Positions 28,357 through 36,912 of a stretch of 64,000 bases of DNA are shown here, piece after piece. How positions within the stretch are numbered: the first letter of the stretch is position 1; each line of letters begins with the position of its first letter. Both the position numbers and the translations under genes were made by a program. The DNA is from an uncultured Lachnospiraceae bacterium. GTDB lineage: Bacteria; Bacillota; Clostridia; Lachnospirales; Lachnospiraceae. The notes below the pieces were generated by a model, which was not told the origin of the DNA, searched no databases, and was given only the letters and a program-made list of their open reading frames with translations. The stretch spans positions 1 to 64,000 of the forward strand of contig URMK01000008.1 of assembly GCA_900548905.1 (NCBI GenBank), written 5' to 3'.

Positions 28357-28385
28357 TGCCGGGCACAGTATTGCTGAGCCCGGCA
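28357..28385 (+). terminator. Hairpin after ilvB
   Basis: TGCCGGGC/GCCCGGCA arms with a 13-base loop, 41 bp after the ilvB stop. No T-run follows, so termination strength is uncertain. Confidence 0.45.
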
Positions 28386-28484
28386 TACTTATACATCAGG
28401 TACCTGCAGCGGTAATGTTTTCCCGAATGGTAAAATTCACGGTCTTTTTTGCAGAAAATGCACATAAATTGTTTAACGTAGTAG

Positions 28485-28513
28485 TTGACTAAAGTAATGG
28501 TACTATGTAAAAT
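28485..28513 (+). promoter_or_regulatory. serC-serA promoter
   Basis: TTGACT (28485-28490), 17 bp, TAAAAT (28508-28513). Transcription would start about 165 bases before serC and give a leader that contains the tandem 53-bp repeat. Confidence 0.75.
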
Positions 28514-28565
28514 AGACGGTATCGGGCCGCAGGGATACAGCCGGCGGCTGGAGATTGAATACGGA

Positions 28566-28671
28566 GAGGAAAATTCCTCTGCTCACCAGAGGGTTCGCAT
28601 TTTGCTCCGCAAAACAAGGAGGAAAATTCCTCTGCTCGTCAGAGGACTCGCATTTTGCTCCGCAAAACAAG
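28566..28671 (+). repeat. Two tandem 53-bp structured repeat units in the serC leader
   Basis: Units 28566-28618 and 28619-28671 are identical except for four bases. Each has GAGGA/TCCTC, CCTCTG/CAGAGG and TTTTGC/GCAAAA inverted repeats. The four differences form two compensated pairs: ACC-AGAG-GGT in unit 1 (28585-28594) becomes GTC-AGAG-GAC in unit 2 (28638-28647). The serC Shine-Dalgarno AGGAGG follows unit 2 directly. Either an RNA regulatory structure or a palindromic repeat family. Confidence 0.9.
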
Positions 28672-28686
28672 TAGGAGGAATAAGAA

Positions 28687-29769
28687 GTGGGAAGAGTTTA
28701 CAATTTTTCAGCGGGACCGGCAGTCCTGCCTGAGGAAGTATTGAAAGAAGCTGCAGAGGAAATGATGGATTACAGAGGGTGCGGTATGTCCGTTATGGAG
28801 ATGAGCCACCGTTCCAAAACCTATCAGACGATCATTGATGAAGCGGAAGCGGATTTGAGGGATCTGATCGGTATTCCTGCTAATTATAAGGTACTTTTCC
28901 TGCAGGGAGGAGCAAGCCAGCAGTTCGCCATGATTCCTATGAATCTTATGAAAAATAAGGTGGCGGATTACATTGTTACCGGGCAGTGGGCGAAGAAAGC
29001 GTGGCAGGAAGCTTCCAAATACGGTAAAGCTAATAAAATTGCCTCTTCCGAAGACAAAACCTTCTCATACATACCGGATTGTTCCGATCTCCCTGTTTCA
29101 GAGGATGCGGATTACGTATATATTTGTGAAAACAACACCATCTACGGAACCAAATTCAAAACACTGCCTGATACCAAGGGAAAGACACTGGTGGCGGATG
29201 TGTCCTCCTGCTTCCTTTCCGAACCGGTGGATATCACCAAATACGGAGTTATGTACGGCGGTGTGCAGAAAAATATCGGTCCTGCCGGTGTTGTAATCGT
29301 CATCATCCGGGAAGACCTGATTACGGAAGATGTGCTTCCGGGGACCCCTACCATGCTCCAGTACAAAACCCATTCGGATGCGGGTTCTCTGTATAATACG
29401 CCTCCCGCTTACGGGATTTATATCTGCGGCAAGGTGTTCAAGTGGCTGAAGAAAATGGGCGGTCTGGGAGCTGTAAAAGAGTTAAATGAGAAAAAAGCAG
29501 CTATCCTGTATGATTATCTGGATGAAAGCAGGCTTTTCAAGGGGACCGTGCGCAGGGAAGACCGTTCCCTTATGAATGTTCCCTTTATCACAGGCAGTGA
29601 AGAGCTGGATGCCAAGTTCGTGAAAGAAGCGAAAGAAGCCGGCCTGGAGAGCCTGAAGGGCCATAGAAGTGTAGGCGGCATGCGTGCCAGTATTTATAAC
29701 GCGATGCCTGTTGCCGGCGTGGAGAAGCTGGTGGAATTTATGAAAAAATTCGAGGCTGAAAACGCCTGA
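28687..29769 (+). CDS. serC: Phosphoserine aminotransferase
   Basis: Second step of serine synthesis: 3-phosphohydroxypyruvate plus glutamate to phosphoserine; also used in pyridoxal synthesis in some bacteria. 360 residues beginning YNFSAGPAVLPEEVL, with FLQGGASQQFAMIPMNL and the PLP lysine in YGGVQKNIGPAG. The start is GTG, placed ten bases after AGGAGG. It forms a pair with serA, with 100 bp between them that holds a 7-bp GCCTGAT/ATCAGGC stem. Confidence 0.97.
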   Translation: MGRVYNFSAGPAVLPEEVLKEAAEEMMDYRGCGMSVMEMSHRSKTYQTIIDEAEADLRDLIGIPANYKVLFLQGGASQQFAMIPMNLMKNKVADYIVTGQWAKKAWQEASKYGKANKIASSEDKTFSYIPDCSDLPVSEDADYVYICENNTIYGTKFKTLPDTKGKTLVADVSSCFLSEPVDITKYGVMYGGVQKNIGPAGVVIVIIREDLITEDVLPGTPTMLQYKTHSDAGSLYNTPPAYGIYICGKVFKWLKKMGGLGAVKELNEKKAAILYDYLDESRLFKGTVRREDRSLMNVPFITGSEELDAKFVKEAKEAGLESLKGHRSVGGMRASIYNAMPVAGVEKLVEFMKKFEAENA

Positions 29770-29869
29770 TCAGGCAGCGGTATCAGGCCTGCGGGCAGCG
29801 AACCGGGCGGATGTGCAGCCATATCTGTCCGGGTGACAGAATAACCGGAAAAATAAAGGAGAGTCCCTT

Positions 29870-31033
29870 ATGTTTAAATATCTTTGTCTCAATCCCATTG
29901 CCAAGGTGGGGCTGGATGGGTTTACGGAAGAATATGAAAAGACCGAAAATGTGGAAGAAGCGGATGGTATTCTGGTAAGAAGCGCTTCCATGCATGATAT
30001 GGATCTGCCGGAGAATCTCCTGGCCGTAGCCAGAGCCGGTGCCGGTGTGAACAATATTCCGCTGGAAAAATACGCGTCAAAGGGTATTGTTGTTTTCAAT
30101 ACGCCGGGAGCCAATGCCAACGGCGTGAAGGAAATCGTAATCGCGGCCATGCTGCTGGCTTCCCGTGATATTGTAGGCGGGATCAACTGGGTGGAAGCTA
30201 ATAAGGATAATCCGGATATCGCCAAAGAAGCGGAAAAAGTGAAGAAGAATTTTGCCGGAACGGAAGTGCAGGATAAGAAGCTGGGAATTATCGGCCTGGG
30301 CGCTATCGGTGTGAAGGTTGCCAATGTGGCAAAGCATATGGGCATGGAGGTATATGGTTATGATCCTTATGTTTCTGTTGACGCCGCCTGGAATTTAAGC
30401 CGTGATGTAAAGCATGTTATCAATGTGGATGAGATTTATGAGAACTGCGATATTATTACTATCCATGTTCCGCTTCTGGATTCCACAAGGGAAATGATCA
30501 ATAGAGAAGCTATCGCCAAAATGAAGAAGGGAGTGATTCTTCTGAATTTTGCCAGAGATCTTCTGGTGGATGAAGAAGCTGTCCTGGCCGGTATTGAAGA
30601 AGGAAAGGTGCGCAAGTATGTGACGGATTTCCCCAATCCTACCACGGCAGGTAACCCGGGCTGTATCGTGATCCCCCATCTCGGAGCTTCCACAGAGGAA
30701 TCGGAAGATAACTGTGCGGTAATGGCGGTCAGGGAACTGAAAAACTTCCTGGAAAACGGCAATATCAATAACAGCGTAAACTATCCTTCCTGTGATATGG
30801 GAATCTGTAACCAGGCCGGCAGAATTGCTATTTTCCATCTGAATGTGGCGAATATGATTACCAAATTTACAGCACTGTTCGGAGATAACGGCATTAATAT
30901 TTCCGATATGACCAATAAGTCCAAAGGTGACGTGGCTTATACCATGCTGGATGTGGAGATGCAGCCGAGTGAGGAAATCATCAACACCCTCCGTTCCATC
31001 CCGGGTGTTATCCGTGTGCGCGTTGTAAAATAG
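29870..31033 (+). CDS. serA: D-3-phosphoglycerate dehydrogenase
   Basis: First step of serine synthesis. 387 residues with RSASMHDMDLPENLLAVARAGAGVNNI, the NAD fold GLGAIGVKVAN (about 143-153), catalytic Arg/Glu/His in the HLGASTEESEDN area, and a C-terminal ACT domain (about 315-387) for feedback by serine. Short form without the intervening domain. AAAGGAGAG precedes the ATG. Confidence 0.97.
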   Translation: MFKYLCLNPIAKVGLDGFTEEYEKTENVEEADGILVRSASMHDMDLPENLLAVARAGAGVNNIPLEKYASKGIVVFNTPGANANGVKEIVIAAMLLASRDIVGGINWVEANKDNPDIAKEAEKVKKNFAGTEVQDKKLGIIGLGAIGVKVANVAKHMGMEVYGYDPYVSVDAAWNLSRDVKHVINVDEIYENCDIITIHVPLLDSTREMINREAIAKMKKGVILLNFARDLLVDEEAVLAGIEEGKVRKYVTDFPNPTTAGNPGCIVIPHLGASTEESEDNCAVMAVRELKNFLENGNINNSVNYPSCDMGICNQAGRIAIFHLNVANMITKFTALFGDNGINISDMTNKSKGDVAYTMLDVEMQPSEEIINTLRSIPGVIRVRVVK

Positions 31034-31062
31034 TATAAATTTTTCGGTATCCATTGATACGT

Positions 31063-31100
31063 CCGAAGCGGCCATATAATGCCGCTTCGGGCGTTTTTTT
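31063..31100 (+). terminator. Terminator after serA
   Basis: Perfect CCGAAGCGGC/GCCGCTTCGG stem with an 8-base loop and seven T (31094-31100). Confidence 0.93.
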
Positions 31101-31237
31101 GTATCAGCAGTAAAAATAAACCCCCTGCTATGCAGGGGTGTTCCCAAACAGCTTTAGCGTTGTGTATCAAAAAACCTCCGTGGTAGAATATAAGCAGGTT
31201 CGCCAACCGCAAAAATTTTACCAAGGAGGTATCCAAA

Positions 31238-31708
31238 GTGGATAAAAACAGTTTAGCACACACAAGATGGGAATGTAAATATCATTTGGTATTTGCACCG
31301 AAATACAGAAGACAAATCGTATATGGAAAAATAAAGGCAGATGTAGCCCGTATTTTAAGTGAACTGTGCAAAAGAAAAGGGATAGAAATTATAGAAGCAG
31401 AATGCTGTAGAGACCATATACATATGTTGGTAAGAATACCGCCGAAATATAGTGTTTCAGAGATCATGGGATATTTAAAAGGAAAAAGTTCGCTTATGAT
31501 ATTTGAAAGGCATGCGAACTTAAAGTATCGGTATGGAAACCGTCATTTTTGGTGTAGAGGATATTATGTCGATACAGTAGGGAAAAATGCAAAGAAAATC
31601 GAAGAGTATATAAGAAACCAAATACAAGAGGATTTACAATACGATCAAATGACATTAAAAGAGTACATTGACCCGTTTACGGGTGAGCCAGTACAAAAAG
31701 GCAAATAA
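31238..31708 (+). CDS. tnpA: IS200-family transposase TnpA (Y1 HUH)
   Basis: Single-strand transposase of 156 residues. The HUH metal motif is HIH (60-62) in CCRDHIHMLVRIPP, and the likely nucleophile is Tyr124 in EEYIRNQ; WECKYHLVFAPKYRR is the usual N-terminus. All key residues are present, so it may be active. The start is GTG behind a strong AAGGAGGT. Its AT content is above that of its neighbours, which fits acquisition. Confidence 0.95.
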   Translation: MDKNSLAHTRWECKYHLVFAPKYRRQIVYGKIKADVARILSELCKRKGIEIIEAECCRDHIHMLVRIPPKYSVSEIMGYLKGKSSLMIFERHANLKYRYGNRHFWCRGYYVDTVGKNAKKIEEYIRNQIQEDLQYDQMTLKEYIDPFTGEPVQKGK

Positions 31709-31772
31709 AGAGGCTCTTTAGAGCCAGCCCGAGACCGCAGTGCGGAAGGCGAACTTTTTTCAGAGCCTCTTT
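31707..31772 (+). terminator. Structured 3' region of the IS element
   Basis: AAAGAGGCTCT (31707-31717, starting in the tnpA stop codon) pairs with AGAGCCTCTTT (31762-31772). The 44-base loop contains CCGCA/TGCGG. Each arm also sits in a local palindrome (GGCTC/GAGCC, GCCTC/GAGGC), so alternative folds exist. Probably the tnpA terminator, or a barrier to outside transcription. Confidence 0.6.
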
Positions 31773-31865
31773 AGAGGCAAGCAGGTAACAGCGACTTATA
31801 GTCGCAGAGCAAACCACCGGCTAAGCCGGTGGTCATGATTTTGTTTTCAGCCTCTTTGAGACCCC

Positions 31866-31894
31866 TTGTAACGGAAAAGAGAATACGTTATACT
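31866..31894 (+). promoter_or_regulatory. Promoter of the DUF1015-glgB-mscS unit
   Basis: TTGTAA (31866-31871), 17 bp, TATACT (31889-31894), about 60 bp before the gene and just beyond the right end of the IS. Confidence 0.7.
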
Positions 31895-31956
31895 TATTTA
31901 TGAAAACCTGACATATGCAGTGCCGGGTAAAATAACGAAATAACGGAGGTACGAGG

Positions 31957-33198
31957 ATGGCAGAAATCAGACCGTTCCGGGCATACAGGCCGAAAAAGGG
32001 CCTGGAGCAGCGGATTGCAGCGCTGCCTTATGACGTATATAACAGGGAAGAAGCTAAGAGTGAGGTAACCAGGGAACCGCTTTCCTTTTTGTCCATAGAC
32101 AGGGCGGAAACCCAATTCGGCGATGATGTGGACGTTTATGCGGACTGTGTATATGAGAAAGCGTCAAAGCTGCTGTGGGAAAGGGTACAAGACGGCAGCT
32201 TCGTGCAGGAAGAAATACCGGTATACTACATATATGAGCTGGTGATGGGCGCTCGTTCCCAGACCGGAATCACGGCCTGTGCAGGCGTGGAGGATTACCG
32301 GAACCAGGTGATAAAGAAGCATGAGAACACCAGGGCGGATAAAGAAGCCGACCGCATCCGCCATGTGGATGTCTGCAACGCGCAGACCGGACCGATTTTT
32401 CTGGCATACCGGTCCCAGCCGGCCATTAATGCGGTGGTGGAGCAATATAAGGCGGGAGAGCCGCTGTATGATTTTGTTTCTCCGGACGGAATAGCCCACA
32501 GGGTATGGGTGATAGACCGGCCGGAGGATGTGGCATTGATACGGAGCACTTTTTCCGATGTGGGGGAGATCTATATTGCAGACGGCCATCACCGCTGTGC
32601 TTCCGCAGTAAAGGTATCCGAAAAGCGCAGGCTGGAAAATCCGGACTTTACCGGAGAGGAAGAATTTAATTTCTTTTTGTCCGTGTTGTTTCCCGACGAT
32701 CAGCTTATGATTATGGATTATAACCGGGTGGTAAAAGATCTGAATGATTTGACAAAAGAGGAATTTGTTGGAAAAATCGGGGAATCCTTCCAGATAGAGG
32801 AATTACAGTCCGGTATGGACGGCAGGCCGGAACGGAAAGGCACCTTCGGCATGTATCTGGACGGAAACTGGTACCGCTTAACGGCAAAGAAGGAAATCCT
32901 CTCAAAAGATCCGGTGAAGGGACTGGATGTATCCATCCTGCAGGATCATCTGCTGGGGCCGGTTCTGGGGATCCGGGATCCTAAAACGGATAAACGGATA
33001 GATTTCGTGGGAGGCATACGCGGAATGCAGGAACTGGAGAGAAGAGTGTCAGAGGACTGCAGGGTGGCGTTTGCTATGTATCCCACGTCTATCGGAGAAC
33101 TGTTTGCGGTGGCGGATGCCGGTCTTCTGATGCCGCCGAAATCCACATGGTTTGAACCTAAATTAAGGAGCGGGCTTTTCATTCACAGCCTGCGGTAA
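31957..33198 (+). CDS. DUF1015 family protein
   Basis: 413 residues, full length for the family, cytoplasmic. Recognisable motifs are IRPFRAYRPKKGLEQRIAALPYDV at the start, ENTRADKEADRIRH, and IYIADGHHRCASAVKVSE, a conserved HHR segment. The biochemical role is not established. In Clostridia this gene commonly follows serC-serA, so the IS element here probably split an older serC-serA-DUF1015 neighbourhood. GGAGGTACGAGG precedes the ATG. Confidence 0.92.
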   Translation: MAEIRPFRAYRPKKGLEQRIAALPYDVYNREEAKSEVTREPLSFLSIDRAETQFGDDVDVYADCVYEKASKLLWERVQDGSFVQEEIPVYYIYELVMGARSQTGITACAGVEDYRNQVIKKHENTRADKEADRIRHVDVCNAQTGPIFLAYRSQPAINAVVEQYKAGEPLYDFVSPDGIAHRVWVIDRPEDVALIRSTFSDVGEIYIADGHHRCASAVKVSEKRRLENPDFTGEEEFNFFLSVLFPDDQLMIMDYNRVVKDLNDLTKEEFVGKIGESFQIEELQSGMDGRPERKGTFGMYLDGNWYRLTAKKEILSKDPVKGLDVSILQDHLLGPVLGIRDPKTDKRIDFVGGIRGMQELERRVSEDCRVAFAMYPTSIGELFAVADAGLLMPPKSTWFEPKLRSGLFIHSLR

Positions 33199-33226
33199 AT
33201 ATAGCAAGAAAGTTGAGGAAAACGGG

Positions 33227-35653
33227 ATGAAGGATAAATTGTATAAGCTGATGAACTGGCCCGAAATCGAAGCCGTTATCTATTCGGAGGAGGATAACCC
33301 GCACAGGCTGCTGGGACCTCATACGGCAGGAAGCTCTATACTGCTCCAGACCTTTCAGCCGGGCGCGCAGCAGGTTGCGGTGGTAATTGCGGAGACCGGG
33401 AAGGAAGTTCAGATGGAACTTGCCGATGAAGCGGGTTATTTTGCGGCGCTGATTCCGGGAAAGAAGCTTGGAGATTACACCTACAGGGTGGAATATCCGG
33501 ACGGACGCACGGAGGAAATCACTGACCCTTACCGGTTCGGCCCGATCATATCCAAAAAAGACACAGATCTTTTTGCCGCAGGTACCCATTATGAAGCCTA
33601 CAAAATGCTGGGAGCCCATATATGCAGTGTGGATGGGATAAAAGGCGTACATTTTGCCCTCTGGGCACCGAACGCACTCCGGGTGAGTGTTGCGGGAGAC
33701 TTTAACAACTGGGACGGCAGAGTACACCAGATGCGCAGGCTGTGGGATTCCGGCATATTTGAGATTTTTATCCCGGGGGATTTGGAAGGACAGAACTATA
33801 AATACGAATTAAAGGTGAAGGGAGGCCTTACCTATCTGAAAGCGGATCCCTATGCCTTTGCACAGCAGCTGCGCCCTGAGACGGCATCCGTTATCCGGGA
33901 AATTTCCGGCTTTGCCTGGGAGGATGAAGAGTGGATCGCCCGGAGGGCAAAAACCGATTTTACAAAGGAACCGGTAAGTGTTTATGAACTTTACCTGGGA
34001 TCCTTCTGTAAGCCGGAAGAGGGGAAAACCTACTGCAATTACAGGGAACTGGCCCCGGAAATAATCACTTATGTGAAGAAAATGGGATATACACACATTG
34101 AACTGATGCCTATCATGGAGCACCCCTTTGACGGCTCCTGGGGTTATCAGGTAATCGGCTATTATGCCCCCACGGCCCGGTATGGTACGCCGGAGGATTT
34201 CATGTATTTCATGAACGAAATGCATAAAGCGGGAATCGGAGTGATTCTTGACTGGGTGCCGGCACATTTTCCCAGAGATACCTATGGGTTGTCTGCGTTT
34301 GACGGAACCTGTCTTTATGAGCACCAGGATCCCCGGCAGGGCTCGCATCCCCACTGGGGCACGCTGATCTATAACTATGGAAGACCCCAGGTCTGCAATT
34401 ACCTGATTGCCAACGCCCTGTTCTGGATCGAACAGTATCATGCGGATGGGATCCGGATGGATGCGGTGGCCTCTATGCTGTATCTGGATTACGGTAAAAA
34501 AGACGGGGAATGGGTAGCCAATATCTATGGCGGAAACCAGAACCTGGAAGCTATGGAGTTCCTCAAGCATGTGAACAGTATGATTCATAAGCGCGGGAAA
34601 GGGGCTTTATCTATAGCCGAAGAATCCACAGCCTGGCCCAAGGTGACAGGAAGCCTGGAAGAGGACGGCCTGGGCTTTGATATGAAGTGGAATATGGGCT
34701 GGATGAATGATTTTCTCAGTTATATCAGGCAGGATCCCTATTTCCGTTCCGGATGCCACAATGAGCTCACCTTCAGCATGGTTTATGCCTACAGTGAACA
34801 TTTTATGCTGGTGCTTTCCCATGATGAGGTAGTGCATGGAAAGGCTTCCATGATCGGGAAAATGCCGGGCAGCAAAGAAGAACAGTTTGAAAACCTGAAG
34901 GCCAGCTATGGCTTTATGATGTGCCATCCCGGGAAAAAGCTGCTTTTTATGGGCCAGGATATCGGGGAATATGACGAATGGAACGAAGATCGCAGCGTGG
35001 AATGGGAGCTTCTGGAGAAACCGGAGCATAAAGGGCTGAATGAATTTGTAAAGGAGCTGAATAACCTGTACAGGACACAGCCTGCCTTATACCGTAAGGA
35101 TACCAGCTGGGACGGCTTTGAATGGGTGAACTGCATCAATGCAAATGACTGTATCCTCTCCTTTGTGAGAAAGGCGGACAAGCCGGAGCAGCAGCTTCTG
35201 GTGGTGCTGAACTTTGCCAATGTGGAAAGAAAGAATTTCCAGGTGGGAGTGCCTCTTAACGGAAAATATAAGGAAATCCTGAACTCGGATGCCAAAGCTT
35301 ACGGTGGCGAAGGAAGAGTGAACCCCAGGATGAAGCCTGCTCTGGAGGAACCTTTTGACGGTAAGGATTATTCCATTAAAATAAATCAGGCCCCTCTGAG
35401 CATAAGCATTTTTTCATACCAGCCCTACACCAAAGAGGAACTGAAAGAAATAGCTAAAAAGAAAGCGGAAAAAGAAAAGAAAGCAAAAGAAGCGGCAAGA
35501 AAGAAACAGGGTGCTAAAAAAGCCGCCCCCCAGTCCCTGAAGGAAGAACTGGCTGATAAGGTTTTCAAGGCCGATGCGGCCATTTCCGAGATGGGGGAGG
35601 TAGAAAAGCCGGTCAAGGTGGTTAAAACCCGTAAAAAGGCGGAGAAAGAATGA
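33227..35653 (+). CDS. glgB: 1,4-alpha-glucan branching enzyme
   Basis: Introduces alpha-1,6 branches into glycogen. 808 residues: N1 module (about 15-105), CBM48 (about 120-215), GH13 barrel with nucleophile Asp412 in GIRMDAV, acid/base Glu465 in SIAEEST and LSHDEVVH, then the C-terminal beta domain. The last 65 or so residues are a Lys/Ala/Glu-rich tail (many KKAEKEKK-like runs) not part of the enzyme fold and longer than usual. Its stop overlaps the MscS start. Other glycogen genes are not in the window. Confidence 0.96.
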   Translation: MKDKLYKLMNWPEIEAVIYSEEDNPHRLLGPHTAGSSILLQTFQPGAQQVAVVIAETGKEVQMELADEAGYFAALIPGKKLGDYTYRVEYPDGRTEEITDPYRFGPIISKKDTDLFAAGTHYEAYKMLGAHICSVDGIKGVHFALWAPNALRVSVAGDFNNWDGRVHQMRRLWDSGIFEIFIPGDLEGQNYKYELKVKGGLTYLKADPYAFAQQLRPETASVIREISGFAWEDEEWIARRAKTDFTKEPVSVYELYLGSFCKPEEGKTYCNYRELAPEIITYVKKMGYTHIELMPIMEHPFDGSWGYQVIGYYAPTARYGTPEDFMYFMNEMHKAGIGVILDWVPAHFPRDTYGLSAFDGTCLYEHQDPRQGSHPHWGTLIYNYGRPQVCNYLIANALFWIEQYHADGIRMDAVASMLYLDYGKKDGEWVANIYGGNQNLEAMEFLKHVNSMIHKRGKGALSIAEESTAWPKVTGSLEEDGLGFDMKWNMGWMNDFLSYIRQDPYFRSGCHNELTFSMVYAYSEHFMLVLSHDEVVHGKASMIGKMPGSKEEQFENLKASYGFMMCHPGKKLLFMGQDIGEYDEWNEDRSVEWELLEKPEHKGLNEFVKELNNLYRTQPALYRKDTSWDGFEWVNCINANDCILSFVRKADKPEQQLLVVLNFANVERKNFQVGVPLNGKYKEILNSDAKAYGGEGRVNPRMKPALEEPFDGKDYSIKINQAPLSISIFSYQPYTKEELKEIAKKKAEKEKKAKEAARKKQGAKKAAPQSLKEELADKVFKADAAISEMGEVEKPVKVVKTRKKAEKE

Positions 35654-36516
35654 ATAAGTTCATAGTATTGACAGCAGATATCACGGAAGAACTGGCCCTG
35701 GGGCAGAAACTGCTAAAAGCGGCGCCCCAGACCATGCTTGACTTGTTAATCCGCGTGGTGATCTGTGTAATAGTTTTCCTGATCGGCTCCCGGATTATCA
35801 GCCTGATACGGAAATTGACGTCCAATGCGCTGAAAAGGGCAAACGCAAGTAAAGAAGCAAAGCAGTTCCTGGATTCCACACTAAAGGTGGGGCTGTATGC
35901 TTTTTTGATTTTCCAGATAGCCGTTAAGCTGGGGATTGATGCCACCACAATAGCCACTGTCCTGGGCTCCGCCACCGTCACCATCGGACTGGCTTTCCAG
36001 GGCAGCCTGAAGAACTGCATAGGCGGTATTCTTATCATGCTTCTCCATCCCTTCCGCGTGGGGGACTATATTATTGAGGACAACCACAGGAATGAAGGTA
36101 CGGTTTCCGAAATCACCATTTTCTACACCAAGCTGGCGACTATCGATAATAAAATTATCCTTCTGCCAAACGGGGCTTTAGCGGATACCAGTATCACCAA
36201 TGTGACCAATGAGGATAACAGGAGGGTGGAACTGAAGGTGGGGATTTCTTATCAGTCAGACATCCGCAGGGCGAAGGCGGTTATTAACTCCCTGATAGAA
36301 GCCAACGACAGAATCATGAAGGATAAGGAGTACCGGATCTTTGTGGATGATTTAGGAGACAGCTCCGTGGTAATCGGCATGCGGTTCTGGACCAAAACAG
36401 AGGATTACTGGCCGGTCCGGTGGGATATGCTGGAAGATATTAAATATGCCTTTGATGAAAATGGCATTGGGATACCTTTCCCTCAGATGGATGTGCATCT
36501 GGATGGCGGAGAATGA
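35650..36516 (+). CDS. mscS: Small-conductance mechanosensitive channel, MscS family
   Basis: Releases osmolytes under hypo-osmotic stress. 288 residues with three N-terminal helices; the pore-lining TM3 (SATVTIGLAFQGSLKNCIGGILIMLLHPFRVGD region) is conserved, followed by the Sm-like beta domain (VSEITIFYTKLATIDNKIILLPNG) and the alpha/beta cage. It overlaps glgB by four bases (ATGA), which suggests co-expression with glycogen metabolism, though a functional link is not obvious. Confidence 0.93.
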   Translation: MNKFIVLTADITEELALGQKLLKAAPQTMLDLLIRVVICVIVFLIGSRIISLIRKLTSNALKRANASKEAKQFLDSTLKVGLYAFLIFQIAVKLGIDATTIATVLGSATVTIGLAFQGSLKNCIGGILIMLLHPFRVGDYIIEDNHRNEGTVSEITIFYTKLATIDNKIILLPNGALADTSITNVTNEDNRRVELKVGISYQSDIRRAKAVINSLIEANDRIMKDKEYRIFVDDLGDSSVVIGMRFWTKTEDYWPVRWDMLEDIKYAFDENGIGIPFPQMDVHLDGGE

Positions 36517-36540
36517 GAATCCATTCTTGTATTTCAATAA

Positions 36541-36584
36541 AAAAAATAATCCGGCACCCGAAAGGGTACCGGATTATTTTTTTT
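36541..36584. terminator. Bidirectional terminator between mscS and tRNA-Thr
   Basis: AATAATCCGG/CCGGATTATT plus inner ACCC/GGGT form a long stem with A and T tracts on either side. Confidence 0.92.
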
Positions 36585-36598
36585 GTGAAAGCCTGTAA

Positions 36599-36671
36599 AG
36601 CTGGAAAAGGGACTCGAACCCTCGACCTACTGATTACGAATCAGTTGCGCTACCAACTGCGCTATTCCAGC
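36599..36671 (-). tRNA. tRNA-Thr (anticodon CGT)
   Basis: The minus strand folds into a full cloverleaf of 72 bases plus discriminator T: acceptor GCTGGAA/TTCCAGC, D-stem GCGC/GCGC, anticodon stem ACTGA/TCAGT around loop TTCGTAA, variable AGGTC, T-loop TTCGAGT. Anticodon CGT reads ACG threonine. CCA is not encoded. Confidence 0.97.
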
Positions 36672-36689
36672 AAATTACCGACGCTATTC

Positions 36690-36718
36690 ATTATAAATGC
36701 TATTTGCCTTTTTGACAA
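36690..36718 (-). promoter_or_regulatory. tRNA-Thr promoter
   Basis: Minus strand TTGTCA (36713-36718), 17 bp, perfect TATAAT (36690-36695), 18 bp before the tRNA. The rest of 36719-36897 is AT-rich without a recognisable gene. Confidence 0.85.
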
Positions 36719-36897
36719 GAGTATTTTTTACTTTTATTAATTTTTTTTGACCTTTTTTGATCTGATTTTCTCGGTTTTTTAACGAATCAAACCGGAAAGT
36801 GATAACTGCTGTGTTGTTTTATAATTTCTTTTAGTCAAAACATACCTACGCTCTTGCGGTTTTTCAAATTTTAATGTGGAGGATGTTTCAGGGTCCC

Positions 36898-36910
36898 CTA
36901 TTTTGGAGGG
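36898..36910 (+). repeat. 13-bp direct repeat, left copy
   Basis: CTATTTTGGAGGG, identical to 38479-38491. The pair encloses the methyltransferase and TetR genes and nothing else. It may mark the ends of an inserted segment, or be chance. Confidence 0.5.
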
Positions 36911-36912
36911 AT

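Larger units (their letters stand above)
31110..31846 (+). mobile_element. IS200-type insertion sequence (tnpA only)
   Basis: A single HUH transposase gene lies between two short imperfect-end hairpins typical of the IS200/IS605 superfamily: CCCCTGC/GCAGGGG with loop TAT at 31122-31138 on the left and ACCACCGGC/GCCGGTGGT with loop TAA at 31813-31833 on the right. There are no terminal inverted repeats and no tnpB. Exact ends cannot be set without an empty site. It sits between the serA terminator and the DUF1015 promoter, so it interrupts neither gene. Confidence 0.85.

Noticed and set aside
28566..28671. CRISPR array
   Set aside because: Only two directly abutting units without spacers, and no cas genes in the window.
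31707..31833. Guide (omega) RNA of a TnpB element
   Set aside because: No tnpB is present and the element is the IS200 type, which has no associated guide; structured ends are normal for this family.
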